Below are positions 1 to 6,328 of a DNA stretch of 7,571 nucleotides, in pieces. The DNA is from Akkermansiaceae bacterium (lineage in GTDB: Bacteria > Verrucomicrobiota > Verrucomicrobiia > Verrucomicrobiales > Akkermansiaceae), in contig JARFPV010000627.1 in the NCBI GenBank assembly GCA_029288115.1, positions 1-7,571 of the forward strand, written 5' to 3'. The notes under the pieces are model-generated. The model saw only the letters and a program-made list of their open reading frames with translations, was not told the origin of the DNA and made no database searches. Numbering within the stretch: position 1 is the first letter of the stretch; the number at the start of each line of letters is the position of its first letter. A program made the translations under genes and the position numbers.

Positions 1-113
1 CCTATATTGCGGGTGAGGTCGGTTTGAAGCTCTGCCTCGCCCGGAAGCACCGCACTCATCTGCGGTGTCAGCAAGACATCATCAAAAGAAAGTCCAAGTG
101 AGATTTGCGCCAT
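1..113 (-). CDS. guaB: IMP dehydrogenase, N-terminal fragment (cut by window edge)
   Basis: The minus strand reads 37 codons from an ATG at 113 to the window edge, beginning MAQISLGLSFDDVLLTP and ending near DLTRNI. This matches the N-terminus of bacterial IMP dehydrogenase, where a (L/I)TFDDVLL(V/T)P segment is followed by VLP, a short stretch and LT(R/K)xI. The enzyme oxidises IMP to XMP with NAD+, the first committed step of GMP synthesis, in the cytoplasm. Only the start of the TIM barrel is visible. The CBS domains and the catalytic cysteine loop lie outside the window. An in-frame TGA upstream and the position of the family motif support the ATG; a TTG two codons earlier is possible. 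No clear Shine-Dalgarno sequence precedes it. The gene follows the P-loop ATPase gene on the same strand after 75 bp, so read-through transcription is plausible. Confidence 0.88.
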   Translation of the reverse strand, partial: MAQISLGLSFDDVLLTPQMSAVLPGEAELQTDLTRNI

Positions 114-140
114 GAGCAAGTCAATAGAGGCACCCGTCCC

Positions 141-176
141 ATGACAAGTGCAAATCCTCGCACAATGTCATTTTTT
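141..176 (+). terminator. Stem-loop with T-run, possible intrinsic terminator (plus-strand polarity)
   Basis: The left arm ATGACA-A-GTGC (141-151) pairs with the right arm GCAC-AA-TGTCAT (160-171). This gives a 10-bp stem with a small internal bulge and an 8-base loop. On the plus strand it is followed directly by six T residues (171-176), as in a Rho-independent terminator. On the minus strand, the direction in which both flanking genes are read, the stem is followed by GGGACGGG and no T-run. It would therefore stop plus-strand (antisense) transcription, or act as a structured element between the ATPase gene and guaB. The stem is only moderately GC-rich, so terminator function is uncertain. 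Confidence 0.4.
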
Positions 177-188
177 CATACCATTCGA

Positions 189-2105
189 TTAATCACGGCC
201 GTAACGATCCCTGAACTGCTTAAGCAGATCTTCCACTTTCTCGCGATCGTTATCGGTCACAGTGTGCGGAGTAGGCGTTGGGGCTGGATCAGTTTCAGCA
301 GAAGTCTGAACCGGCTCTGACTCCACCTGAGGCTCGGGTTGAGGTTCGACCTGAGGAGGCTCGGCTGGTTGGAACGGAGACTGCGCGGGGGCAGAGGTAT
401 CAATACTGAACGGTGAGTTTACGACATTTTGTGGCGGCACCTCGAGCGGCTCGGTAGGAGGAGTGGCTGGGGCCTGTTGTGCAAATGGCTGTGGAATATC
501 CGGCTGCTGTTCTTGATAGACTGGCGGCTGCTCGGATGGAGGCGGATCGGATACGGGTGGCGCAGGCGACTGCTTAGCCTGCTCAGCAGGAGCAAATGGT
601 GATGGCTCGTCTGCAGCAGGCTGTGATTGTTCCTGGCTGGTGTCCTGTTCCTGTTGCGCAAACGGCTGAGGCAGATCTGACAGGTCAGGCATTTCCTGTT
701 CACCGGTATATAAATCTTCGGTTCCAGGCTCAGCCCTGATACTTGAAATCAATTGCTCAACCTCGTCTTCTTCGGCAGCAATTCCCTCCGGCTCCGGTAT
801 GCGTTCTTCGGCCGGTTCAGTTGAAGCAGGCTCTGAGGTGATGGTAGTTGGATTATCTGGAATGACGACTTCGGGCGGGTGCAAGTCGGCAGGAACCACG
901 GGTGGAACTTCGACGGACTGATCAGCAAGCGAAATGGGCTCCATCACAGGATCAACCAATGCACCTTGGCCATCATCTTCCATAACGGCAACTTCCGGCC
1001 AAGCATTCCTAGCACATCGAATGACACCTCGAGCATAGATCACTCCGGAATCGAAATCCAACTCTTCGGCAATCGATTCAGCCATGTCCCCCGCCCTGTC
1101 ACGAAGCATCGTCATAGCAACCTCTTTGTCCATCGGTTCGAGATCGACCACGATATCGCTGAGTCTGTCCTTAAGGCCGCATGGAATGCGTGGCAGGAAT
1201 GCGGTTTCCCATACATCGCCATTAACGCTGATAATCAGAGCGAGTTTTTCACACGATTGATGCAGAGCGTTCAGGAAAGTCGCTACCTGGAGCGCCGCTT
1301 CAGGATTACTGGAAAAACCTTCCACCTCATCAAGAATGAGCACTGGTGAGGTGACCAATCCGGTCAAGTTAAGCAATGCGACTAACTTTTCATGCATGTC
1401 CGTCTCAACATGATCCCCTGAGAAAACCGTTTCAAACAACGAGCTATTCCTTGTCGCCTGATCAACCGGCGCTGAGCTATAACGGAACAATAACTCGACC
1501 CACCAGGCGACTGGACGGAATCCAGCGTGCGTGCGTTCAGCGAGCTCTGCCGTCAACCTAGGCCCTAACAGAGTAAAGTTAGCCATCGCCCAACGTGCCG
1601 TAACGGCTTCCTCGTTATGAAAGTCAAATGTCTCTACAGGTCTGGTTTGAAGTGCCTGAAGCGCGGATTCACGATCCTGGCTCGGGACCTCTCCGGATTT
1701 AACCAATGGTTCAAGACCACATGCGAGAATTCGCCGGGCCAATAGATCAAGCACTGTCAATCCTCCGCCCGCGGGCAAAATTCTGGAAAACCTGCGCAAT
1801 ACCGCATCCAGTACCGACTGCGCGTCCAGATCCTTCCCTTTACTTGGCTCAAGTGGAATGAACTCATGGCTATGAGCCACGCGCTGATGGAGGCGCATTA
1901 ATAGATGCGTCTTCCCAAACCCAGCTCTTGGTGATCGCAGCAGGATCATCCGCCCTCTATCATGTGCCCGGGATGTCAGCGCCTGGGTCAATTTTTCCAA
2001 CGCATCGGCATTGACTTCCTCGGTAACTACATGGGGCACGCGGCCCAGCATTTCAAATGCATGATCGAACGGGTTAGCGGGGGTATTTCCTGTCTGGATA
2101 GCCAT
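189..2105 (-). CDS. P-loop AAA-like ATPase with long Pro/Gln-rich tail, function unknown
   Basis: This is a protein of about 638 residues that I cannot assign to a named family. Numbering is from the ATG at 2105 (MAIQTGNTP). The N-terminal ATPase half has a Walker A-like loop SPRAGFGKT (58-66, K65), a Walker B strand PVLILDEVEG (254-263, D259/E260), a sensor-1-like strand LALIISVNGD (N295) and a possible arginine-finger segment GLKDRLSD (310-317). An RGVIRCARNAW segment near 359-369 resembles the lid helices of ORC/AAA-type ATPases. Residues about 388-613 form a low-complexity, probably disordered tail rich in Pro, Gln and Glu, with PF motifs at 481, 503, 540, 565 and 577. The protein ends in a charged, likely helical stretch (DNDREKVEDLLKQFRDRYGRD region). 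The frame also opens at GTG 2186, directly after a stop, but the extra 27 residues look non-coding in character, so ATG 2105 is preferred. No Shine-Dalgarno sequence is visible. The gene is divergent from the MoxR operon and precedes guaB on the same strand. No signal peptide or membrane segment was seen, so it is probably cytoplasmic. Confidence 0.85.
   Translation of the reverse strand: MAIQTGNTPANPFDHAFEMLGRVPHVVTEEVNADALEKLTQALTSRAHDRGRMILLRSPRAGFGKTHLLMRLHQRVAHSHEFIPLEPSKGKDLDAQSVLDAVLRRFSRILPAGGGLTVLDLLARRILACGLEPLVKSGEVPSQDRESALQALQTRPVETFDFHNEEAVTARWAMANFTLLGPRLTAELAERTHAGFRPVAWWVELLFRYSSAPVDQATRNSSLFETVFSGDHVETDMHEKLVALLNLTGLVTSPVLILDEVEGFSSNPEAALQVATFLNALHQSCEKLALIISVNGDVWETAFLPRIPCGLKDRLSDIVVDLEPMDKEVAMTMLRDRAGDMAESIAEELDFDSGVIYARGVIRCARNAWPEVAVMEDDGQGALVDPVMEPISLADQSVEVPPVVPADLHPPEVVIPDNPTTITSEPASTEPAEERIPEPEGIAAEEDEVEQLISSIRAEPGTEDLYTGEQEMPDLSDLPQPFAQQEQDTSQEQSQPAADEPSPFAPAEQAKQSPAPPVSDPPPSEQPPVYQEQQPDIPQPFAQQAPATPPTEPLEVPPQNVVNSPFSIDTSAPAQSPFQPAEPPQVEPQPEPQVESEPVQTSAETDPAPTPTPHTVTDNDREKVEDLLKQFRDRYGRD
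366..671 (-). repeat. Degenerate PF-motif repeats in the tail of the P-loop ATPase
   Basis: Five short motifs centred on Pro-Phe recur in the disordered tail: LPQPFAQQ, PSPFAPAEQ, IPQPFAQQ, NSPFSID and QSPFQPAEP. Spacings are 22, 37, 25 and 12 residues. A related NPF sits near the N-terminus (PANPFDHAF). The two QPFAQQ copies are encoded by DNA near 473-494 and 650-671 that differs at synonymous positions. This means they are either old duplications or kept by selection on the peptide. The most likely role is repeated short linear binding motifs for a partner protein, but this is an inference from pattern only. Confidence 0.55.
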
Positions 2106-2344
2106 GTTGATTAAAGTATGTGTAATACTGTCGCTTTTGCACGTATTTACAAGACGGATTTTTACATGACTCCATGATTCCGTCACCTAGAAAAAAATCA
2201 TTCTTTTCCTCTCTCGACAAAATAAAACACGCCCCTAGCTTCGCTAAGTCATCAACTGCCGATATGGCAACGATTCACAACACAGGATTAGCCCCAGAAT
2301 AAACACCACTACCGCCCCGCTCTTTTTTTCACCACCAGAATACC
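2106..2344. promoter_or_regulatory. Divergent intergenic region between the ATPase gene and moxR
   Basis: These 239 bases separate two divergently transcribed genes and must contain, or overlap, the promoters for both. The region is AT-richer than the flanking genes, with a run of seven A at 2191-2197 and a T-rich stretch just before moxR. It contains a near-perfect tandem 8-mer, CATGACTC/CATGATTC (2165-2180), and small dyads such as TGCC-n5-GGCA around 2260. I found no pair of -35/-10 hexamers good enough to call in either direction, and no Shine-Dalgarno sequence before either start codon. Confidence 0.5.
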
Positions 2345-3421
2345 ATGGACACCACAGACGCCACGCCACCAACCCCTACCGAATCCGCTACTCCCGAAGA
2401 AGCAGATACCAATAACGACAGCGCCACGACTCTGCCGCCGGATGACGTGGCTGCCATCGACCAGCTTGGACGTGTCTATCAGGAATTCAAAGACGAGATC
2501 GGCAAGGTCATCATCGGTCAGGAAGATGTTGTTGAACGCCTCGCCATCTGCCTCTTTTCTCGTGGTCATGCCCTACTCATGGGGGTTCCCGGTCTTGCAA
2601 AGACCTTGCTCGTTTCCTCAGTAGCAGAAACGATGGATCTCACCTTCAATCGAATCCAGTTTACTCCCGACCTGATGCCTGCGGACATCACCGGAACCGA
2701 CATCATTCAAGAAACCGATGCCGGTCACCGCGAGTTTGAATTTATTCAGGGACCCGTCTTTGCCAATCTCGTGCTCGCTGACGAGATCAACCGGGCTCCG
2801 GCCAAAACCCAGTCCGCGATGCTCGAGGCGATGCAGGAAAACATGGTCACTGTTCTCGGTAAAACCTACAAGCTGGACAAGCCGTTCTTCGTACTCGCGA
2901 CTCAGAACCCCGTTGAACAAGAAGGAACCTATCCGCTACCGGAAGCCCAGCTTGACCGCTTTATGTTCCTGATCGATGTCGATTATCCAAGCCATGACGA
3001 GGAATTGCGAATTGCTCGCGAAACCACAGGAACCGGGAAAGCCGCCCTCAACCATATCCTGAATGGCGAGCAAGTGCAGGAATACCAGGATCTCGTCCGC
3101 CGAGTTCCAGTTCCCGATCACATTTATGAATACGCCGTTGAGATCGTGCGTAAAACACGCCCAGGCACAGAAGCCGCCCCCGACTGGATTGGTGAATACG
3201 TCGGCTGGGGCGCAGGTCCTCGGGCTGTGCAATACCTCATCCTCGGAGCCAAGGCTCGCGCCGCTCTACACGGATCTTACATGACACGCCTCGAGGACAT
3301 TGAGGCAGTCACCAGACCTGTGCTCAGCCACCGTGTGCTGACAAACTTCGCAGCCGAGTCCCAAGGAATGACTGCCACTAAAGTCGTAGACCGTCTCGTC
3401 GAGGAAATGCGGGAAGACTAA
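2345..3421 (+). CDS. moxR: MoxR-family AAA+ ATPase
   Basis: This 358-residue cytoplasmic AAA+ ATPase of the MoxR group probably acts as a chaperone-like machine on partners bound through VWA proteins. The family hallmarks are all present. Walker A is GVPGLAKT (80-87), with the Ala-Lys-Thr typical of MoxR rather than Gly-Lys-Thr. Walker B is NLVLADEINR (141-150, D146/E147), sensor 1 is ATQNP (185-189), the arginine-finger region is EAQLDRF (R205) and sensor 2 is GPRAVQ (R293). A helical lid follows. Residues 1-35 are a Thr/Pro/Asp-rich extension, probably disordered, which makes the protein slightly longer than the usual 310-340 residues. ATG 2345 is the first good start, and the conserved domain needs everything from about residue 38. 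No Shine-Dalgarno sequence is seen. It is the first gene of the operon and ends 3 bp before the DUF58 gene, which suggests tight co-expression. Confidence 0.95.
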   Translation: MDTTDATPPTPTESATPEEADTNNDSATTLPPDDVAAIDQLGRVYQEFKDEIGKVIIGQEDVVERLAICLFSRGHALLMGVPGLAKTLLVSSVAETMDLTFNRIQFTPDLMPADITGTDIIQETDAGHREFEFIQGPVFANLVLADEINRAPAKTQSAMLEAMQENMVTVLGKTYKLDKPFFVLATQNPVEQEGTYPLPEAQLDRFMFLIDVDYPSHDEELRIARETTGTGKAALNHILNGEQVQEYQDLVRRVPVPDHIYEYAVEIVRKTRPGTEAAPDWIGEYVGWGAGPRAVQYLILGAKARAALHGSYMTRLEDIEAVTRPVLSHRVLTNFAAESQGMTATKVVDRLVEEMRED

Positions 3422-3424
3422 TCG

Positions 3425-4321
3425 ATGAAGTACGACTTCCTAGACCCTAAAGCACTCGCCCGACTTGGCGCGATTCCGGTGGAGGCGCGCCAAGCCATGA
3501 CCGGCAACGTCGCTGGACGGCACAGATCTCCACATCGTGGATCTTCTGTGGAATTCGCGGAATACCGGAAATATGTGCAAGGTGACGACACCCGCAGATT
3601 GGACTGGAAAGCCTACGCCAGATCGGACCGCTACTACATCAAGGAGTTTGAAGCGGACACCAACCTACGTGCTTATTTTGTCCTGGACGCCAGCGGTTCG
3701 ATGGGATTCAGCGCAGAGGATGATGCGAGAATCCAGTTTGCCCGCAAACTGGCTGCCACCCTCTCTTACTTGATCGTCGACCAAGGTGATGCTGCGGGTC
3801 TGTCTGTTTGCCAGGAAAAAATTCATCTGGAAATCCCCCCTACACGCCGCGCTGCACACCTTAACCACATCTTTGAAGTCCTTTCAAAAACCGAGCCCAG
3901 CGGAGAGACCGGATTGGTCGAGGCGTTGCACACCATTGCCGAAAAAGTGGGCCAACGTGCGTTGGTGATCATTATGTCCGATCTATTCTGCGATACCAAT
4001 GCACTAGGCGATGCCCTGCAGCACCTTCGCTACCGCAAACACGACATTGCTGTTTTCCACATGCTCGACAAACAGGAAATTGAATTCGACTTTGAACGGC
4101 CGCACCGTTTTGTCGACATGGAGGACAAGACCGCTGTTGTAGCAGAGCCAGTACTTATAGCGGACGACTATCGTCAAGCGATGCGCGACTTCATGCAAGC
4201 CGTGCGCATTAAATGCCATGACGTGCATGCTGACTACCATCTCATCACCACCGATCAGGACTATGAGGAAATCGTACACAATTTCCTAACAACCCGCCTC
4301 CCGAAAAAGGGACGAAAGTAA
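3425..4321 (+). CDS. DUF58 protein with VWA-like metal-binding fold
   Basis: This 298-residue protein is the standard partner of MoxR ATPases. The DUF58 signature is clear: an EFAEYRKYVQGDDTRRLDW stretch (43-61), then AYARSDRYYIKEFE (63-76). It lies next to a VWA-like domain with a complete MIDAS set: D88-A-S90-G-S92, T162 in SGETGL, and D186 in IIMSDLF. These residues bind a divalent cation and typically mediate protein-protein contact. There is no signal peptide or transmembrane segment, so it is expected in the cytoplasm, where it could link MoxR to the membrane VWA proteins encoded downstream. The ATG lies 3 bp after the moxR stop. A weak purine-rich GGGAAG about 8 bases upstream may serve as ribosome-binding site, and translational coupling to moxR is likely. 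Some annotations would name it a BatB/YeaD-like or CoxE-like VWA protein; the DUF58 assignment is secure. Confidence 0.94.
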   Translation: MKYDFLDPKALARLGAIPVEARQAMTGNVAGRHRSPHRGSSVEFAEYRKYVQGDDTRRLDWKAYARSDRYYIKEFEADTNLRAYFVLDASGSMGFSAEDDARIQFARKLAATLSYLIVDQGDAAGLSVCQEKIHLEIPPTRRAAHLNHIFEVLSKTEPSGETGLVEALHTIAEKVGQRALVIIMSDLFCDTNALGDALQHLRYRKHDIAVFHMLDKQEIEFDFERPHRFVDMEDKTAVVAEPVLIADDYRQAMRDFMQAVRIKCHDVHADYHLITTDQDYEEIVHNFLTTRLPKKGRK

Positions 4322-4329
4322 CCCTCCAT

Positions 4330-4346
4330 TCCTAACTTTTCAAGCA
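4330..4346 (+). promoter_or_regulatory. Leader sequence before the GTG start, similar to one at 6301-6323
   Basis: The gap before the BatA-like gene reads TCCTAACTTTTCAAGCA and is followed four bases later by the GTG start. A closely similar order, TCCTAA-A-CTTT-n-TCAAGCA, occurs directly before the apparent TTG start of the next gene. The TAA inside this copy (4333-4335) is in frame with the GTG and rules out any longer start. There is no Shine-Dalgarno sequence. It may be a translation-start context, or the similarity may be chance. Confidence 0.25.
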
Positions 4347-4350
4347 ATCC

Positions 4351-6306
4351 GTGTCCTTTCTTCAACAGTCGCTCCTATGGGGGCTTTTTGCAGCCAGCAT
4401 TCCGGTCATTATCCACCTGCTCAATCGCAGGCGGCACCGCACAGTCAAATGGGCGGCTATGGAGTTCTTGCTCAAAGCAACCCGTGAGTCACGTGGCAAA
4501 AAGAAACTCAAGTATCTTCTTATCCTCGCATGCCGGACACTTGCGATTGCCGCCTTGATTTTTGCCATCGCACGCCCACTGGTCGGAGGTTTCCTTGGCT
4601 GGGGTGGCGCTAAAATCGACACAGTGATCCTGGTGCTCGACCGCTCTGCCAGCATGGAACAACAAGCAAAGGGCAGCCGTGTCAGCAAACGCGTCAGCGC
4701 TCTCGCAAGTGTGCGCAAATCGCTTGAGGGGCTAAACAATCCACGGCTTATCCTGATCGACAGCGCAACAGGTGTCGCGCAGGACGTGCCATCACCAGAT
4801 GTGTTAGAAGAGCTTTCCTCTACAGCTGCCACAGATACACACGCATCAATCCCCTCACTTATATCGTCCGCCATCGACTACGTTTTGGACAAATCTCCGG
4901 GGCGCACCGAGATCTGGGTAGCATCCGACATGCAGGTTTCGGACTGGGCACCCCAACAAGGTCGATGGGAAGCCATCAACACCGGACTCAAGGATCTGCC
5001 ACAAAAAACCACCTTGCGTGTGCTGTCGCTGGCATCTCCTCCTGAAAACAACATGGCCATCCGAGTGTTAGCATCGCGCCGCAAGGCTAACGAACTCGTG
5101 CTCGACCTGGAACTGGTTCGGTCTGAATCTGAAGGTGCGGCGGCGATCCCTATCACCTACAGCGTCAACGGCACCCGCACGGCGGACAAGGTGACCATCA
5201 ACGGTCAGTCCTACCGTTTTCAAAAGCGACTTCCTCTCGGAAAACTCGATGGCAATGGTCATGGGTTTGTTTCCATCCCGTCCGATACCAATGTACGCGA
5301 CAACGTCTCATTCTTTGCCTACGGGGAGGACTCTCCCACGCAGACCTATATCGTTTCCGAGGGTGGAGAGACAACCGACTGGTTAGCGCTTGCATCCGCA
5401 CCTCCTGGATTGGATCGCAGCAAGAGTGTCAGAATGACACCTGGAAGCGCACATGAGATCGATTGGCAGAGCGCCTCTCTCGTTGTCTGGCAAGCCCCAC
5501 TCCCTGAAGGACCTGTGGCCCAAGAACTAACACGCTTCATCGAAAGTGGTGGTGCTGCCTTGATTTTCCCACCACGTGGCGAATCGGATGTTGCTTATCT
5601 TGGAATCAACTGGGGTGATCAATCAATCTCCCCGCGTGGACAATATTTCATCATCGATGAATGGGACGAGGCCGATGGACCATTGAGAAACGGACTTGAG
5701 GGAACCCGTATTCCTGTACCCAAACTCAAATCCATCAAACGCCGCGCGATCGAGGGTGATGCAACTCTACTCGCGAGCTGGGATGACGACCAACGATTTC
5801 TAGTGCGTCGAGTAATAGGTGACGGCACTGCTGTTTTTATCAGCACACTTCCCGACTACACATGGTCCAACCTTGCCGATGCCGATGTCCTACTCCCTGT
5901 GGTGCAACGCATGATCGCCAAGGGTGACACCAGATTCGGTTCTGCCTTCGCTGCCATAGCCGGCAGCAAAAAAGCTCAAACCACAGAGGGAGAAATCAGA
6001 TCACGGCTCGACACACATGCCAAATCAAATTCATCCAACGCACCCTACGAAGCAGGTGTCTGGAAACTGGGCGACCGATTGCTTGCCACCAACCGACCTA
6101 AGTCTGAGGATCAGTGGCAGATTCTAACTTCCAACAATCTCAACTCATTGTTTGAGGGCACCTCATTCAAACTGTTTGAGGACAAAGGCCAATCTGACTC
6201 ACTCGCCCGTGAAATCTGGCGAGCATTTCTTATTGCCATGCTCGTGTTCCTCATCACCGAAGCCATTCTTTGTCTTCAGCCGAAGGTAAAAAAATCCAAG
6301 TCCTAA
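4351..6306 (+). CDS. BatA-like membrane protein with VWA domain (GTG start)
   Basis: This 651-residue membrane-anchored VWA protein carries the BatA N-terminal domain: hydrophobic helix 8-24 ending in IIHLLNRRRHR, the conserved VKWAAMEFLLKA (32-43), then a second helix about 55-74 ending in ARPL. The VWA domain follows, with MIDAS residues D97-R-S99-A-S101 in LVLDRSASM, a Thr near 161-163 and D193 in WVASDMQ. The middle (about 235-520) probably has beta-rich and Rossmann-like parts, including a stretch around LVVWQAPLP. A C-terminal helix (about 623-643) anchors it again. Such proteins are known partners of MoxR/DUF58 pairs. GTG 4351 is the only workable start: an in-frame TAA lies at 4333, and the next Met (37) would remove the first helix. 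The gene sits 29 bp after the DUF58 gene and 18 bp before the next one. The substrate is unknown. Confidence 0.92.
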   Translation: MSFLQQSLLWGLFAASIPVIIHLLNRRRHRTVKWAAMEFLLKATRESRGKKKLKYLLILACRTLAIAALIFAIARPLVGGFLGWGGAKIDTVILVLDRSASMEQQAKGSRVSKRVSALASVRKSLEGLNNPRLILIDSATGVAQDVPSPDVLEELSSTAATDTHASIPSLISSAIDYVLDKSPGRTEIWVASDMQVSDWAPQQGRWEAINTGLKDLPQKTTLRVLSLASPPENNMAIRVLASRRKANELVLDLELVRSESEGAAAIPITYSVNGTRTADKVTINGQSYRFQKRLPLGKLDGNGHGFVSIPSDTNVRDNVSFFAYGEDSPTQTYIVSEGGETTDWLALASAPPGLDRSKSVRMTPGSAHEIDWQSASLVVWQAPLPEGPVAQELTRFIESGGAALIFPPRGESDVAYLGINWGDQSISPRGQYFIIDEWDEADGPLRNGLEGTRIPVPKLKSIKRRAIEGDATLLASWDDDQRFLVRRVIGDGTAVFISTLPDYTWSNLADADVLLPVVQRMIAKGDTRFGSAFAAIAGSKKAQTTEGEIRSRLDTHAKSNSSNAPYEAGVWKLGDRLLATNRPKSEDQWQILTSNNLNSLFEGTSFKLFEDKGQSDSLAREIWRAFLIAMLVFLITEAILCLQPKVKKSKS

Positions 6307-6316
6307 ACTTTAAATC

Positions 6317-6328
6317 TCAAGCACTTGA
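6317..6328 (+). promoter_or_regulatory. Short perfect dyad overlapping the start of the second VWA gene
   Basis: TCAAG-CA-CTTGA is an inverted repeat with 5-base arms around a 2-base centre. Its right arm contains the putative TTG start codon at 6325. The centre is too short for a normal RNA hairpin, so if it matters it would be as a DNA-binding dyad or as part of a larger fold with the following TTGAA...TTCAA (6325-6342). The call rests on symmetry alone. Confidence 0.2.

Noticed and set aside
267..944. CRISPR array or satellite-type DNA repeat in the CAG/CTG-rich region
   Set aside because: There are no regular identical repeats or spacers. The periodicity comes from Pro/Gln/Glu codons in the ATPase tail.
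879..1349. Plus-strand open frame of 156 codons inside the ATPase gene
   Set aside because: It is antisense to a clear P-loop domain, has no recognisable domain, and its composition is that of a reverse-complement shadow.
2122..2152. Minus-strand promoter TTGTAA / TATTAC for the ATPase gene
   Set aside because: Each hexamer matches the consensus at four of six positions, but the spacer is 19 bases and the region is AT-rich, so chance matches are expected.
2106..2186. N-terminal extension of the ATPase to a GTG at 2186
   Set aside because: The GTG directly follows a stop codon. The 27 added residues look like translated intergenic DNA, and the ATG at 2105 begins a better N-terminus.
4362..4874. 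Minus-strand open frame of 170 codons opposite the BatA-like gene
   Set aside because: It is the complement of the conserved BatA and VWA coding sequence, and its Arg/Ser-rich residues are typical of a shadow frame.
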